Shown here: in pieces, positions 1 to 8,875 of the stretch
Numbering within the stretch: position 1 is the first letter of the stretch
Layout: every line of letters begins with the position of its first letter
Assembly (NCBI GenBank): GCA_046349085.1
Contig: JAXMDA010000001.1
Coordinates: forward strand, 248,001-312,000
Direction of reading: 5' to 3'
Length of the DNA stretch: 64,000 nucleotides
Origin: JAJXWB01 sp046349085
Lineage (GTDB): Bacteria > Pseudomonadota > Alphaproteobacteria > Rhizobiales > Beijerinckiaceae
The notes under the pieces: generated by a model
What the model saw: the letters and a program-made list of their open reading frames with translations, nothing else
What the model was told of the DNA's origin: nothing
Databases searched by the model: none
Position numbers and translations under genes: made by a program

Positions 1-222
1 TTGCGCTCGCGGGGCCGGGAATCGGCGAAATTTGGCCCCACTGAACGAAAATTATTGTTTCGTTTGGGAAATCGCTGTCTGCTCACCCTACGTTTCCATA
101 TGCGCCTCGGCGGGCGGGGGAACGGTTTGAGCGCAGGCTCGTTAAGTCAGAGGTCGACCGCAATCCGCTGGCGTTTCAGCCGGCCGGGTCGGCCCCTAAA
201 GAGGGGTAGGCCAGTGGAAGAG

Positions 223-489
223 ATGAAAAAGAAATCGACGCGCGGCTTCGCGTCGATGGATCCCGAAAAGCAGCGCGCCATTGCGCGCAAGGGCGGCGAG
301 AGCGTGCCGAGCGACAAGCGCAGCTTCTCGAAGAACCCTGATCTTGCCGCAGCGGCAGGACGGAAGGGCGGGACGCACGTCGATCCCAACAAGCGCAGCT
401 TCGCCCGCAATCCTCAGCTCGCCTCCGAGGCGGGCCGCAAGGGCGGCCATGCTTCGCACCGGGCCGGACGGCGGGACGCGGCGGAATAG
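223..489 (+). CDS. KGG-repeat stress-induced protein
   Basis: An 88-residue, highly basic protein built from tandem copies of the stress-induced KGG motif. The unit 'RKGG...KRSF..NP.LA..AG' appears three times, ending in a final RKGG. The family (YciG/GsiB-like) is known from general stress and desiccation responses; no enzymatic function is expected. The start at 223 is preceded by a GGAAGAG ribosome binding site. The frame stays open upstream to the window edge, but that part is Arg-rich and unlike the family. It stands alone and converges on cysG. Confidence 0.8.
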   Translation: MKKKSTRGFASMDPEKQRAIARKGGESVPSDKRSFSKNPDLAAAAGRKGGTHVDPNKRSFARNPQLASEAGRKGGHASHRAGRRDAAE

Positions 490-499
490 CCGCGAAGTC

Positions 500-1924
500 C
501 TAGGCGCGCAGCCGAGCGACCGGCCCGGAGAGGGCCGCGCCGAGAATGAGGAGGCACGGCCCGACGGGCCGGGCGTGTTCAGCCTTGTCCGCGATCGTCC
601 CGAGCGTCGCGGAAATCCGTCGCTCGTCCGGCCAGGTGGCGCGGTCCACGAGGACCGCAGGCGTCGACGGGTCCAGGCCCTCGCGCGCAAGTTTCTGCGT
701 CAGCTCCCGCATTTTCCGTATGCCCATGTACACGACGGTCGTCGCCCCGGGGTCTGCGAGCGCGCGCCAGTCGATGTCGTCAGGCAGCGATCCGTCGCGG
801 CCGTGGGCGGTCACGAACTGCACGCGGCGGGCAAGATCGCGTTCAGTCAGCGACGCGCGCAGCGAGGCCGCCGCGCCTGAGGCCGCCGTCACGCCGGGTA
901 TAACCTCGACCTCCAGCCCGGCGGCGTGCAACGCCTCGATCTCCTCGGTCGCACGGCCAAATATCGACGGGTCGCCGCCCTTGAGCCGCACGACGGTCTT
1001 GCCGGCGCATGCAAGCGCGACAAGTTTCGCCGTAATCGTCGGCTGTTCCGGAGAGGGTCGATAGCCGCGCTTGCCGACATCGAGCTTTTCGGCTTCGCGG
1101 CGCGCAAAATCGAGAACGCCGGACGACACCAGGTCGTCATAGAGAACGACGTCGGCGGATTGCAGGGCGCGCACCGCTTTGAGCGTCAGCAATTCCGGAT
1201 CGCCGGGACCCGCGCCGACAAGGATGACCCTGCCGCCGCGCACTCCATCAGCATCATCGGCGATGCCCGCGAAAAGCGCCTGCCTATCGGCCTCGGTCGG
1301 CGGCGCGTCCGGCCGCGCAAAGGCGAGCGCCGCGAAACTCTCCCAGAATTTGCGCCGCGCGCGGAACGGCAGGTCGCGCGCCGCAATGTCCTCGCGCCAG
1401 TCCCGGGCGGCCCGCGCCCATGCGGCGAAACCCTCCGGCGCCAGGGTTTCGATGCGCGCGCGCAGCGCCTGGCCAAAGACCGGCGCCGCGCCGTCGGTCG
1501 AAATTCCGACGACAAGCGGCGAACGATTGACGATGGAGCCGAACTGGAAATCGCAAAATGCGGGGCGGTCGACGACATTGGCGACGGCGCCGGCGGCGCG
1601 GGCGGCGACGCAGAAATTGCGGGCCTCCTCCTCCGAGGATGCGTCGGCGACGGCGATCAGCGCGCCGGCAAGATCGGCAGGCGTCCATGCCCGCCGATGA
1701 AGCTCGACCCCGCCGGCGCCGGCGGCGAGGCGATCGAGCCGTTCGCCCGGTTCCGCCGCGTAGATTTCAACGCGTGCGCCGGCCGAAGCGAGCAGCTCCG
1801 CCTTCCAGGCGGCGCCGTCGCTGCCCCCTGTCACGACGCAGCGGCGACCGGACAATCTGAAGAAAGCCGGCAGGCTCGCCAGCGCGGCCGCAGGCGCGCG
1901 CCTGTCGTTTGCCTCATCGCTCAT
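500..1924 (-). CDS. cysG: Siroheme synthase (CysG, trifunctional)
   Basis: 474 residues joining two enzymes. Residues about 15-225 form the precorrin-2 dehydrogenase/sirohydrochlorin ferrochelatase half, with a Rossmann-like GGS segment and the family stretch CDFQFGSIVNRSPLVVGIST. Residues 231-474 form the uroporphyrinogen-III C-methyltransferase half, with VGAGPGDPELLT (236-247), YDD, VVRLKGGDPSIFGR and IPGVTAASG. It makes siroheme, the cofactor of assimilatory sulfite and nitrite reductases, in the cytoplasm. In many proteobacteria cysG sits beside those reductases; none is adjacent here. Length matches the E. coli enzyme (457). Confidence 0.95.
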   Translation of the reverse strand: MSDEANDRRAPAAALASLPAFFRLSGRRCVVTGGSDGAAWKAELLASAGARVEIYAAEPGERLDRLAAGAGGVELHRRAWTPADLAGALIAVADASSEEEARNFCVAARAAGAVANVVDRPAFCDFQFGSIVNRSPLVVGISTDGAAPVFGQALRARIETLAPEGFAAWARAARDWREDIAARDLPFRARRKFWESFAALAFARPDAPPTEADRQALFAGIADDADGVRGGRVILVGAGPGDPELLTLKAVRALQSADVVLYDDLVSSGVLDFARREAEKLDVGKRGYRPSPEQPTITAKLVALACAGKTVVRLKGGDPSIFGRATEEIEALHAAGLEVEVIPGVTAASGAAASLRASLTERDLARRVQFVTAHGRDGSLPDDIDWRALADPGATTVVYMGIRKMRELTQKLAREGLDPSTPAVLVDRATWPDERRISATLGTIADKAEHARPVGPCLLILGAALSGPVARLRA

Positions 1925-1990
1925 GCCGAAGGCATATGCGCCGGGTCCGTAGAAAAGTCACGCGCCCGCCCGCCTTGCGCGGCGAAACAG

Positions 1991-2017
1991 AAACCCCGCG
2001 CTTGCGGCGCGGGGTTT
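1991..2017 (-). terminator. Intrinsic terminator after the cytochrome c gene
   Basis: A perfect 11-bp inverted repeat (AAACCCCGCGC / GCGCGGGGTTT) with a 5-nt loop. It lies 23 bp beyond the stop of the cytochrome gene and is followed on that strand by a T-containing stretch. It probably separates the cytochrome transcript from cysG. Confidence 0.75.
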
Positions 2018-2039
2018 GCCGGAAGGTTCGGCCGGCCGG

Positions 2040-2438
2040 TTACTTCTTCGAGCCGTCGGCCTTGAACTGGGAGATGTAGGCCCAGAGGTCGTTGCGCTCC
2101 GTCTCGTTCGGCAGGCCTGCGAAGACCATCTTGGTGCCGGGAATCTTCTTCTTGGGGTCGGTGATGTATTCGTTGAAGACCGCCTCGTTCCAGGTAATGC
2201 CGGAATTCTTGTTGGCGTCGGAATAGCTGAAGCCTTCGACCGAGCCCGACTTGCGGCCATCGAGGCCGTTGAGCTCCGGGCCGACCATGTTCTTCGCGCC
2301 TTCGCCAATGCGATGGCAGATCTTGCACTTGTTGAAGATCTTCTCGCCCGCGGCGGCGTCGCCTGCAGCCATGGCGGGAGTGGCGGCGATCGCCGTCAGC
2401 AATCCGAAGCCGACGGTCAGAACAGCAAACTTCTTCAT
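2040..2438 (-). CDS. Periplasmic class I c-type cytochrome (c2-like)
   Basis: 132-residue precursor. A signal peptide (hydrophobic core 4-20, cleavage after AMA at about 24) leads to a mature c-type cytochrome with one heme-binding CKICH (38-42). The probable axial Met is at 104 in GTKMVFAGLP, the class I layout of cytochrome c2/c550. Its role is single-electron transfer in the periplasm. The start at 2438 is preferred over one five codons upstream because GGAAGAGG lies just before it and would be covered by the longer start. It is monocistronic, with its own terminator; the redox partner is not evident from neighbours. Confidence 0.92.
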   Translation of the reverse strand: MKKFAVLTVGFGLLTAIAATPAMAAGDAAAGEKIFNKCKICHRIGEGAKNMVGPELNGLDGRKSGSVEGFSYSDANKNSGITWNEAVFNEYITDPKKKIPGTKMVFAGLPNETERNDLWAYISQFKADGSKK

Positions 2439-2689
2439 ACCTCTTCCTTTCACAGCTTTACGCCCGCACCGGAGCCAACGCCCCGAACTGCGCTTCGTTC
2501 ATCTCGCGCGGGTGTATATGCTGGCGCAAACAGCAATGACAATGGAGGCAAAGCCCCGGTGCGTCGTTTCGCCCCTGTACTTTGGGAGGAAAATTGCAGG
2601 CGGCGCCGGCTTTGCAGGTCCGACCGCGCGGGCGCAGCGCGACCGATCGCCTCAGGCTTCAGGGGCGCAGCCGTTCCGGGCGGCGCGCC

Positions 2690-3355
2690 ATGACGCTGCT
2701 GATTTTCGACTGCGACGGCGTACTCGTCGATTCCGAACCGATCGCCAACGAGATACTCGCGGAAACCCTGACCGCGCTCGGCCGGCCCATGACCGCCGCC
2801 GAGAGCATGCGCACACAGATCGGCAAGGCGCTCGCCGACATCCTGCGCGAGACGTCGGACATCGTCGGCCGCGTGGTTCCGGACAACGTCGGCGCGGAGA
2901 TGAACGAGCGGCTGTTCCTGCGCTTTCGTCAGGAGCTGAAGCCGATCGAGGGCGTGGCGGACGCCCTCGCGGCCCTGCCACAACGGCGCTGCCTCGCCTC
3001 GTCCTCACGACCGGAACGCATCGATCTGGCGCTGGCGGTCACGGGCCTCGGCGGCTTCTTCGAGCGGCGCTTCAGCGCCGTCCGAGTGGCGCGCGGCAAG
3101 CCCGCGCCGGATCTTTTCCTGCTTGCCGCAAGCGAAATGGGAGCCGCGCCGACAAGCGCCGTGGTGATCGAGGACTCTGTCTCCGGCGTCGTCGGCGCAC
3201 GGGCCGCGGGCATGCGCGTCATCGGGTTCGTCGGCGGCGGACATGCCGGCCCGGATCTCGCGCGGCGGCTGGAGGAAGCCGGCGCCGATCGCGTCATAGC
3301 TCATATGCGGGAACTGCCGGCGACCGTCGCTGCGCTGCAGGCGGACGTCTGCTAG
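2690..3355 (+). CDS. HAD-superfamily phosphatase (beta-PGM-like)
   Basis: 221 residues. Motif I is FDCDGVLVDSE, with the nucleophile/acid pair Asp7 and Asp9. Motif II is in 'LASSSRPERI', and motif III/IV is the KPAPDLFLLAA plus VVIEDSVSGVVGARAAG pair. The cap domain is helical (residues about 15-80), as in beta-phosphoglucomutase, phosphoglycolate phosphatase and sugar-phosphate phosphatases. The substrate cannot be read from sequence. A phosphoglycolate phosphatase role would suit a RuBisCO-bearing organism, but the gene is far from the cbb operon. It lies 33 bp before an SDR gene on the same strand. Confidence 0.85.
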   Translation: MTLLIFDCDGVLVDSEPIANEILAETLTALGRPMTAAESMRTQIGKALADILRETSDIVGRVVPDNVGAEMNERLFLRFRQELKPIEGVADALAALPQRRCLASSSRPERIDLALAVTGLGGFFERRFSAVRVARGKPAPDLFLLAASEMGAAPTSAVVIEDSVSGVVGARAAGMRVIGFVGGGHAGPDLARRLEEAGADRVIAHMRELPATVAALQADVC

Positions 3356-3388
3356 ATCCTGCTCGACAAGACCACGGAGGGCGCGCGC

Positions 3389-4210
3389 ATGGAGGCAGAG
3401 GCATACGGTCGCGGCGGCGATCGACTGAAGGACCGCGTCGCGATCGTCACCGGCGCGGGATCGCGCGCCGACGGCGTCGGCAACGGACGCGCGGCCGCCA
3501 TTTTGCTCGCGCGCAATGGCGCCCGCGTCGTTCTCGTCGACGCCAACGCGCAATGGGCCGAACGCACGCGCGAGATGATCGCGGCGGAAGGCGGCGAGTC
3601 GCTCGTCGTCGGCGCAGACGTGACGATTCCGGACGATTGCGCGCGCATCGTGCGCGCCGGCGTCGAGCGCTGGGGGCGCATCGACATTCTCGTCAACAAT
3701 GTCGGCATCGGCGGGCCGCCCGGCACGGCGGTGGAGGTCGATCTCGAGGGCTGGAATCACGGGCTGGCGGTCAACGTCACCTCGATGATGCTGATGTCGA
3801 AATACGCCATCCCGGAGATGATCCGGGCCGGCGGCGGATCGATCGTCAACATCTCGTCCGTCGCCGGCATTCGCGGCGGCATCGCCAACCTTCTCTACCC
3901 GACGTCCAAGGGCGCAGTCGTGAACATGACGCGCGCCATGGCCTATCACCACGGGCGCGACAATATTCGCGTCAATTGCATCTGCCCGGGTATGGTCTAC
4001 ACGCCCATGGTCTACTCGGCGGGCATGAGCGACGAGATGCGGGAATCGCGGCGCATGCGCTCCGCGTTGCAGACCGAAGGCACGGGCTGGGATGTCGGCG
4101 GCGGCGTCCTCTATCTCGCCTCCGACGATGCGCGCTGGGTGACCGGCGTCGTGCTGCCGATCGACGCCGGCGCGACCGCGATCTCCAGCACGCCTTCGCC
4201 TGTGAAATGA
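3389..4210 (+). CDS. SDR-family oxidoreductase
   Basis: 273-residue classical short-chain dehydrogenase/reductase. The cofactor loop starts TGAG (21-24) but has an extended form, TGAGSRADGVGNG, instead of TGxxxGIG. NNVG is at 103-106, and the catalytic Ser156/157, Tyr170 and Lys174 (YPTSK) are present. The C-terminal part keeps 'NCICPG', which follows the active site. It is expected to oxidise or reduce a small alcohol or ketone with NAD(P). It is translationally coupled by an ATGA overlap to the CMD-like gene and probably co-transcribed with the upstream HAD gene. Confidence 0.88.
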   Translation: MEAEAYGRGGDRLKDRVAIVTGAGSRADGVGNGRAAAILLARNGARVVLVDANAQWAERTREMIAAEGGESLVVGADVTIPDDCARIVRAGVERWGRIDILVNNVGIGGPPGTAVEVDLEGWNHGLAVNVTSMMLMSKYAIPEMIRAGGGSIVNISSVAGIRGGIANLLYPTSKGAVVNMTRAMAYHHGRDNIRVNCICPGMVYTPMVYSAGMSDEMRESRRMRSALQTEGTGWDVGGGVLYLASDDARWVTGVVLPIDAGATAISSTPSPVK

Positions 4211-4743
4211 GCCTCGACATGCCGCGTCTGCCGCTCATCGACGACAATTCCGATCCGCGCATCGCCTCCGTCTACGAGGCGCTGCAAGCGGGAGGACACA
4301 AGGGCTTTCCCAATCTCTACCGTCTGCTCGGCCACGCCCCGGCGATGCTGAAGGCATGGACGGGACTCGCCTGGCCGCTGCGCAACGAGGCAGAGACGCC
4401 GCGCGCCCTGCGCGAGCTCATGATCCTGCGCGGCGCGCAGATCATGGACGCAAACTACGAATGGACGCACCACGTCCCGATGGCGCTGGCCGCGGGCGCG
4501 ACGCAGGAAAAGATCGACGCGCTCGCGGACTGGCGCGCGAGCGATCTCTACGCGCCGGACGAGCGCGCCGCGCTGCGGCTGGCGGACGAGATCACGCATG
4601 GTCCCGGCGCGTCAGCCGAAGCGATTGCGGAGGCGCGCACATTTTTCGACGAGCGCGGCATCGTCGAACTCGTGCTGACTTCGTCGTTCTACGCCTGCGT
4701 CGGCCGCGTCCTGCATTCGCTCGACGCGCCGCTGGAAAAGTAG
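4207..4743 (+). CDS. Carboxymuconolactone-decarboxylase-like (AhpD-fold) protein
   Basis: 178 residues of the all-helical CMD/AhpD fold. The core is 'RALRELMILRGAQIMDANYEWTHHVPMALAAG' followed by an 'E.VLTSSFYACVGRVL' helix. The CxxC/CxxH redox pair of true AhpD is absent, so it is more like the 4-carboxymuconolactone-decarboxylase branch or its numerous homologues of unknown function. Its start overlaps the SDR stop (ATGA), which argues that the two act in one pathway, perhaps breakdown of a lactone or cyclic ketone. The substrate is unknown. Confidence 0.8.
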   Translation: MSLDMPRLPLIDDNSDPRIASVYEALQAGGHKGFPNLYRLLGHAPAMLKAWTGLAWPLRNEAETPRALRELMILRGAQIMDANYEWTHHVPMALAAGATQEKIDALADWRASDLYAPDERAALRLADEITHGPGASAEAIAEARTFFDERGIVELVLTSSFYACVGRVLHSLDAPLEK

Positions 4744-4744
4744 A

Positions 4745-5572
4745 TCAGAGCGACAGCAGCTTGCCGCGCAGAAGGCGCTCGCCGAGCAGGCCGAGCAGCA
4801 GGAACATGCTGGCGACGCCGATGAGATAGAGGCGGTCGACGTCGATCATCGTATTGTCCATGTAATAAGCCGAACGCAGCCAGTTCACGACGTGGTAGAG
4901 CGGGTTCCATTCGAGCAAGCGCTTGATGCGATCTGGCGCGTAGACCAGCGGAAAATACGCGCCCGACGTCGTGAGAAGACCGACCATGACGAGGATATAG
5001 ACGACCTGATAGAACTGGCCCATAAGCGTGCCAAACAAGGCATTGAACACGCCGATGCCGATGCCGAGATAGATGGCGACCGCGATCGCCTGCGCCGCAA
5101 GTATGGGGTCGTTCGGCATGAAATCGATGCCGTACAGGGCCGCGCCGGCGAAGAAGATCAGCGTCACCATCAGCGCGATGAGGATTTCAAGCAACGCGCG
5201 CGCAATGACGAGATTCATGGGCGAGATTTCGGGCAGGCCGAGCATGGCGCGGTTCTGGATCATCACGATGTTCATCATGCGCCCGGGATAGAAGCACAGG
5301 ATGTAGGGCAGGATTCCCGTTCCGTAGAAAATGGCCGGGCTGTCGCCGACCGGCGCGATGACAGTCGCCAACGCCCTGAGCACTACGAGGAAAACGAGAT
5401 GGGCGAGCGGCCAGCCAACCGCGACGAGAAAGCCGAGATAGCCGCCGCCCGCAAAGCGCGTGCGCATGTCCTGCAGCATGACGGCGTAGACCACGCGCCA
5501 GAAGCGCCCGAATTTGGCGCCGAAATCCGCCACGTGGCCAAGCGCATGCGATTGCAGGGCGATCAGGGTCAT
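4745..5572 (-). CDS. Capsule polysaccharide ABC exporter permease (KpsM/Wzm type)
   Basis: 275-residue ABC-2 family permease with about six membrane segments and the N-terminal 'QDMRTRFAGG' interface helix typical of polysaccharide exporters. It should form the inner-membrane channel with the ATPase encoded at 8192-8845 and export a lipid-linked polymer. The end is only 2 bp from the convergent CMD-like gene. It is downstream of the large glycosyltransferase gene on the same strand (43 bp gap), a typical group 2/3 capsule arrangement. The substrate cannot be told from sequence. Confidence 0.88.
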   Translation of the reverse strand: MTLIALQSHALGHVADFGAKFGRFWRVVYAVMLQDMRTRFAGGGYLGFLVAVGWPLAHLVFLVVLRALATVIAPVGDSPAIFYGTGILPYILCFYPGRMMNIVMIQNRAMLGLPEISPMNLVIARALLEILIALMVTLIFFAGAALYGIDFMPNDPILAAQAIAVAIYLGIGIGVFNALFGTLMGQFYQVVYILVMVGLLTTSGAYFPLVYAPDRIKRLLEWNPLYHVVNWLRSAYYMDNTMIDVDRLYLIGVASMFLLLGLLGERLLRGKLLSL

Positions 5573-5615
5573 CTGGACGGATTATAGGCGAAGCGGCCAG
5601 GCCAGGCGAGCAGGC

Positions 5616-8156
5616 TCACAGCGCGGCCTCGCGCAGCAGCCGCGCGATCTCCGCCGCGTCGGCGCGCGGACCCGGCGTCGGCATCGAGGCAAGCGCGACC
5701 AAGGGCTTGACCGCGCCAATATCGGGTTCGGCCCGCGCCACAGCCTGTTCAATCGCTTTCGCCAGATTCTCCGGCGTCGGATCGTCCAGCGCGACAATGG
5801 CGTCGCAGCGCGCGCGCAGGTTCTTTCCCGGAAAGGAATTGGCGATGGGAATGAGTCCGGCCTGCGCCATTTCGAGCGGCGGATAGGACGGGTGCGGCGA
5901 GAACATCAGCGAGACGCCGACCGAGGCGCGGCCGAGGCGATCCGCGTAATCGGCCAGCGAGACCTTGCCCTCGATGCTCGCGTTCTGCACGGGATAGACG
6001 AGCTCGTCGACGAAGCTCTCGCCCAAGAACACGACGTCCCAGCGGCTGGCGCGAATGGGATCGCTCTGTTGCCAGCGCGTCAGCGCGTCGCAGATCAACT
6101 CGAAACCGTTGCGGTGCACCGTCTGTCGGCCATAGACGAGAATCGTGCGCTCGCGCGGTCGCGGCGACAGCAGGCGCGCGATCTCGGCATTGAGTTCGTA
6201 AGGCAGACAGAAGGCCTGGCGGAAGGCGTATTTCGCGGTCATGACCGCGTAGAGCTCTTCGGAATTGATGACCGCGATGATGTTCTCGCCATTGCGATAG
6301 GTCGCTTCGGCAAGCGCGTATTTCGAACTCCAGCCGTAGAAATGCGGCTCGTCGTCCTGGATCAGGTACGCAAACGGACGCGCTCCGCCGAAGATGCGCG
6401 CGCGCTCCATTTCGACGTTGCGGATGAGGCGAGCCGTCCACCACGCGCTTGCGACGAAAACGTCGCGCGCGCGCAAATCGAGCCGCCCGACGCCGCGCTC
6501 GCTGGCGTCGACAAGGGCGCGCGCGACGAGATCGTGGCTCGCGGCGAATGCGGTCGGCGCATAATCCGGCAGCGTCGCGTATCCCGCGGGCTCGATTTCC
6601 GCATCGGTGACGATTACGCGGCGGTCGAAGCCTTCGCCGAGCGCGTCCGCCCATTCGCCAAAGAGCCGCAGCGCCGTGGCGACGCCGCCGAAAGTCTGGA
6701 GCGGATTGACGGACGGCACGAGCAGGTTCAGGCGCGGGCGCGGATTGCGCGAGGGATAGACGGCGAGGAGCCGCGTCTCCTTCTGCTGGCGCGCATAGGG
6801 CGGCGTTTCCGTATCCACGGCCGCAAGGCAGGGCTGGAAGACCTTCAGCCGGCTCTCGGCGATATCGTGCGGCTGGGCCACCGGCAGGACGGTCGCGTCC
6901 AGCGGATAGAGATCGCGGCGCACGATCTTCATCCATTCGAAGCCGCGCGCCTCGGCCGCCGTCAGCACGATACGCTCGATGGCGTGCGCGAGAGTGCCGT
7001 CGACCTGACCGCTTTCGTCGGGAAAATCCTCGAAGCGCAGGCCGAGATCGAGCAGCCCGCGGATCGCCGCCGAGCGCCCCCAGAACATCGACCCCGAAGG
7101 AAACTCGAGCGTGTGGTTCTTGTCGATCTCCACGCCGAGGCGGCGCATCAGGCCGCGGGCGATCTCGTAATCGTAGCCCCAGTTCAAAATGCCGCGGATT
7201 TCGAAGAGATGCTGCGGAAAGACGACTCCCACTTTCGGGTCGTCGAAAAGGGCGAGCGCCGCGCGCGCGATCTCGGGAGAACCGACGAGATTGTCGAGCA
7301 GATAGTCGAGCCAGCGGGCGAGCGGCGCGCCGCCGTGCGGCGACTTCTTGGTATGCAGATGGATGAAGAGATCGTAACGGTCGTAAACGTCGAGGAAACC
7401 GACGAATTTCGCCGCTATGTCGCGCCCGCGGTTGGGCACGATCCGCGTCTCGACGGAGCCCTTGCTCCAGCCCGCCGCAAGCCGCTCGATCTCTTGCCTT
7501 TTGGCCGGCGTATCTGTGGAGACGAAGAGATCGACGCCTAGCGGGATGTTGCCGAGGCGCGCGAGGATGGCCGGCAGCGTTTCGGGATAAAAAGCGTGGA
7601 CGACCGCCGCGATCGGTCCCGCCGCCGTCGGTTGCGGCGAATATGTGAAGGGGACCTCCAGGGCGAAATCGCAGTCGTTGACCGGGCGGCGCGCCGGCAC
7701 GACGCCGTCCGGCTTGGTCAGTTCATAGGTGTAGTGATGCCGGATCGCCGACGCGCGCGCGGCCGCGTTCACCGGATTGCGGCTTCGACCGAGCGGAGGA
7801 TCGTATTCGGCGGCAATCTGCCGCAGCACCGCCCCGATCGTCGCGCGCAGTCCCTGACCGCGCAATACGGCGGGCCCGTCGCGCAGGATGTGGCGCGGCG
7901 CGAGAAAAACGCCGACCGGCTGGTCGACCAGCTTGGCGGCCTCGCGCATGGCTGCGCCATAGAGCGCGCCAGCCCCGCGCTCGGTCAGGATGACATAGCC
8001 GTTGCGCAGATGCCGGCGCACCGCCTGGAGCGTCGTCTCCGTCTTGCCCGCAGTCATCGGGTCGTCTGCGCCTCGCTCGTCCTTGGCCCCTCGGGCCGCC
8101 ACTTGTCCGCCCGATTGCCCTATTACCGACCGCTCCGGCGCCGCCGGGGCGGGCAT
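5616..8156 (-). CDS. Two-domain glycosyltransferase: RgpF-like plus WsaF-like
   Basis: 846 residues. The first half (about 130-430) resembles rhamnan synthesis protein F, with 'VVHAFYPETLPAILARL', 'VSTDTPAKR', 'VPNRGRDIAAKFVGF' and 'FIHLHTKKSPH'. The second half (about 470-840) resembles WsaF-type GT-B rhamnosyltransferases, with 'QTFGGVATALRLFGEWADAL', 'YLIQDDEPHFYGWSSKYALAEATY' and a C-terminal 'SLMFSPHPSYPPLEMAQAG'. It probably adds two residues of the capsule repeat or primer in the cytoplasm. It runs divergently from the kpsT-like ATPase (35 bp apart) and precedes the permease gene. The start is uncertain; an internal ATG at 8057 is possible. Confidence 0.8.
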   Translation of the reverse strand: MPAPAAPERSVIGQSGGQVAARGAKDERGADDPMTAGKTETTLQAVRRHLRNGYVILTERGAGALYGAAMREAAKLVDQPVGVFLAPRHILRDGPAVLRGQGLRATIGAVLRQIAAEYDPPLGRSRNPVNAAARASAIRHHYTYELTKPDGVVPARRPVNDCDFALEVPFTYSPQPTAAGPIAAVVHAFYPETLPAILARLGNIPLGVDLFVSTDTPAKRQEIERLAAGWSKGSVETRIVPNRGRDIAAKFVGFLDVYDRYDLFIHLHTKKSPHGGAPLARWLDYLLDNLVGSPEIARAALALFDDPKVGVVFPQHLFEIRGILNWGYDYEIARGLMRRLGVEIDKNHTLEFPSGSMFWGRSAAIRGLLDLGLRFEDFPDESGQVDGTLAHAIERIVLTAAEARGFEWMKIVRRDLYPLDATVLPVAQPHDIAESRLKVFQPCLAAVDTETPPYARQQKETRLLAVYPSRNPRPRLNLLVPSVNPLQTFGGVATALRLFGEWADALGEGFDRRVIVTDAEIEPAGYATLPDYAPTAFAASHDLVARALVDASERGVGRLDLRARDVFVASAWWTARLIRNVEMERARIFGGARPFAYLIQDDEPHFYGWSSKYALAEATYRNGENIIAVINSEELYAVMTAKYAFRQAFCLPYELNAEIARLLSPRPRERTILVYGRQTVHRNGFELICDALTRWQQSDPIRASRWDVVFLGESFVDELVYPVQNASIEGKVSLADYADRLGRASVGVSLMFSPHPSYPPLEMAQAGLIPIANSFPGKNLRARCDAIVALDDPTPENLAKAIEQAVARAEPDIGAVKPLVALASMPTPGPRADAAEIARLLREAAL

Positions 8157-8191
8157 TGCCTCGCGGCGCGGCCATGGGCTAAGCGAGTTCC

Positions 8192-8845
8192 ATGATCCAA
8201 ATGGACCGGGTCTTCAAGTATTATCGAACCTACGGCCAGACCAAGGTCGTACTCGACCATGTCAGCATCGATTTCCTCGCGGGCTCCAACTACGGAATCC
8301 TCGGGGTGAACGGCGCAGGAAAGTCGACGATGATGCGCCTCCTGGCAGGGTCCGAGCTGCCGAACAGCGGTCGCGTGCGTCGCAATGTGCGCGTCTCCTG
8401 GCCGCTCGGCTTTACCGGCGGCCTCAGTCCCGCGCTGACCGGTCGCGAGAATGTGCAGTTCTTTGCCCGCGTCTATGGCCAGGACACCCGACGAACCTTC
8501 GAATTCGTCGACGATTTTGCCGAAATCGGCGCCTATATCGACGCGCCGGTGAAGACCTATTCGTCCGGCATGGTCGCGCGGCTCGCCTTCGGACTGTCGA
8601 TGGCCATCGACTTCGACTGCTACCTGATCGACGAGGTCATCGCGGTGGGAGATGCCCGTTTCAGCATGCGTTGCAAGAACGAATTCGCCAAGCGCCGCAA
8701 GAATTCCGACATCATCATGATCTCGCATTCGATGGCGACCATTCAGGAGTATTGCAATCGCGGCCTTGTTCTGGCCGGCGGCCGTGCGTACATATTCCAC
8801 GAAGTCAGCGAAGCCATCGAACTCTACAAGAAGATGAATGCCTGA
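8192..8845 (+). CDS. Capsule polysaccharide ABC exporter ATPase (KpsT/CtrD type)
   Basis: 217 residues. Walker A is GVNGAGKST (38-46), the signature is YSSGMVARL, Walker B is CYLIDE and the switch His is in 'ISHSM'. The length and the compact C-terminus without a carbohydrate-binding extension match the KpsT/CtrD/BexA class rather than the longer Wzt type. It powers export with the permease at 4745-5572, although the two are divergently encoded around the big glycosyltransferase gene. It is followed 30 bp later by a polysaccharide co-polymerase gene. Confidence 0.92.
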   Translation: MIQMDRVFKYYRTYGQTKVVLDHVSIDFLAGSNYGILGVNGAGKSTMMRLLAGSELPNSGRVRRNVRVSWPLGFTGGLSPALTGRENVQFFARVYGQDTRRTFEFVDDFAEIGAYIDAPVKTYSSGMVARLAFGLSMAIDFDCYLIDEVIAVGDARFSMRCKNEFAKRRKNSDIIMISHSMATIQEYCNRGLVLAGGRAYIFHEVSEAIELYKKMNA

Positions 8846-8875
8846 GGCGCGATCATACTGGCGGGGGCCGCGCCT

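Noticed and set aside
2040..2453. Longer start for the cytochrome c gene at 2453
   Set aside because: It would bury the GGAAGAGG ribosome binding site inside the coding region and adds residues that do not improve the signal peptide.
2251..4206. A very long open frame running in phase into the CMD-like gene
   Set aside because: It is Arg-rich, lies out of frame with the HAD and SDR genes that have clear motifs, and is a by-product of high GC content. Only the part from 4207 is a gene.
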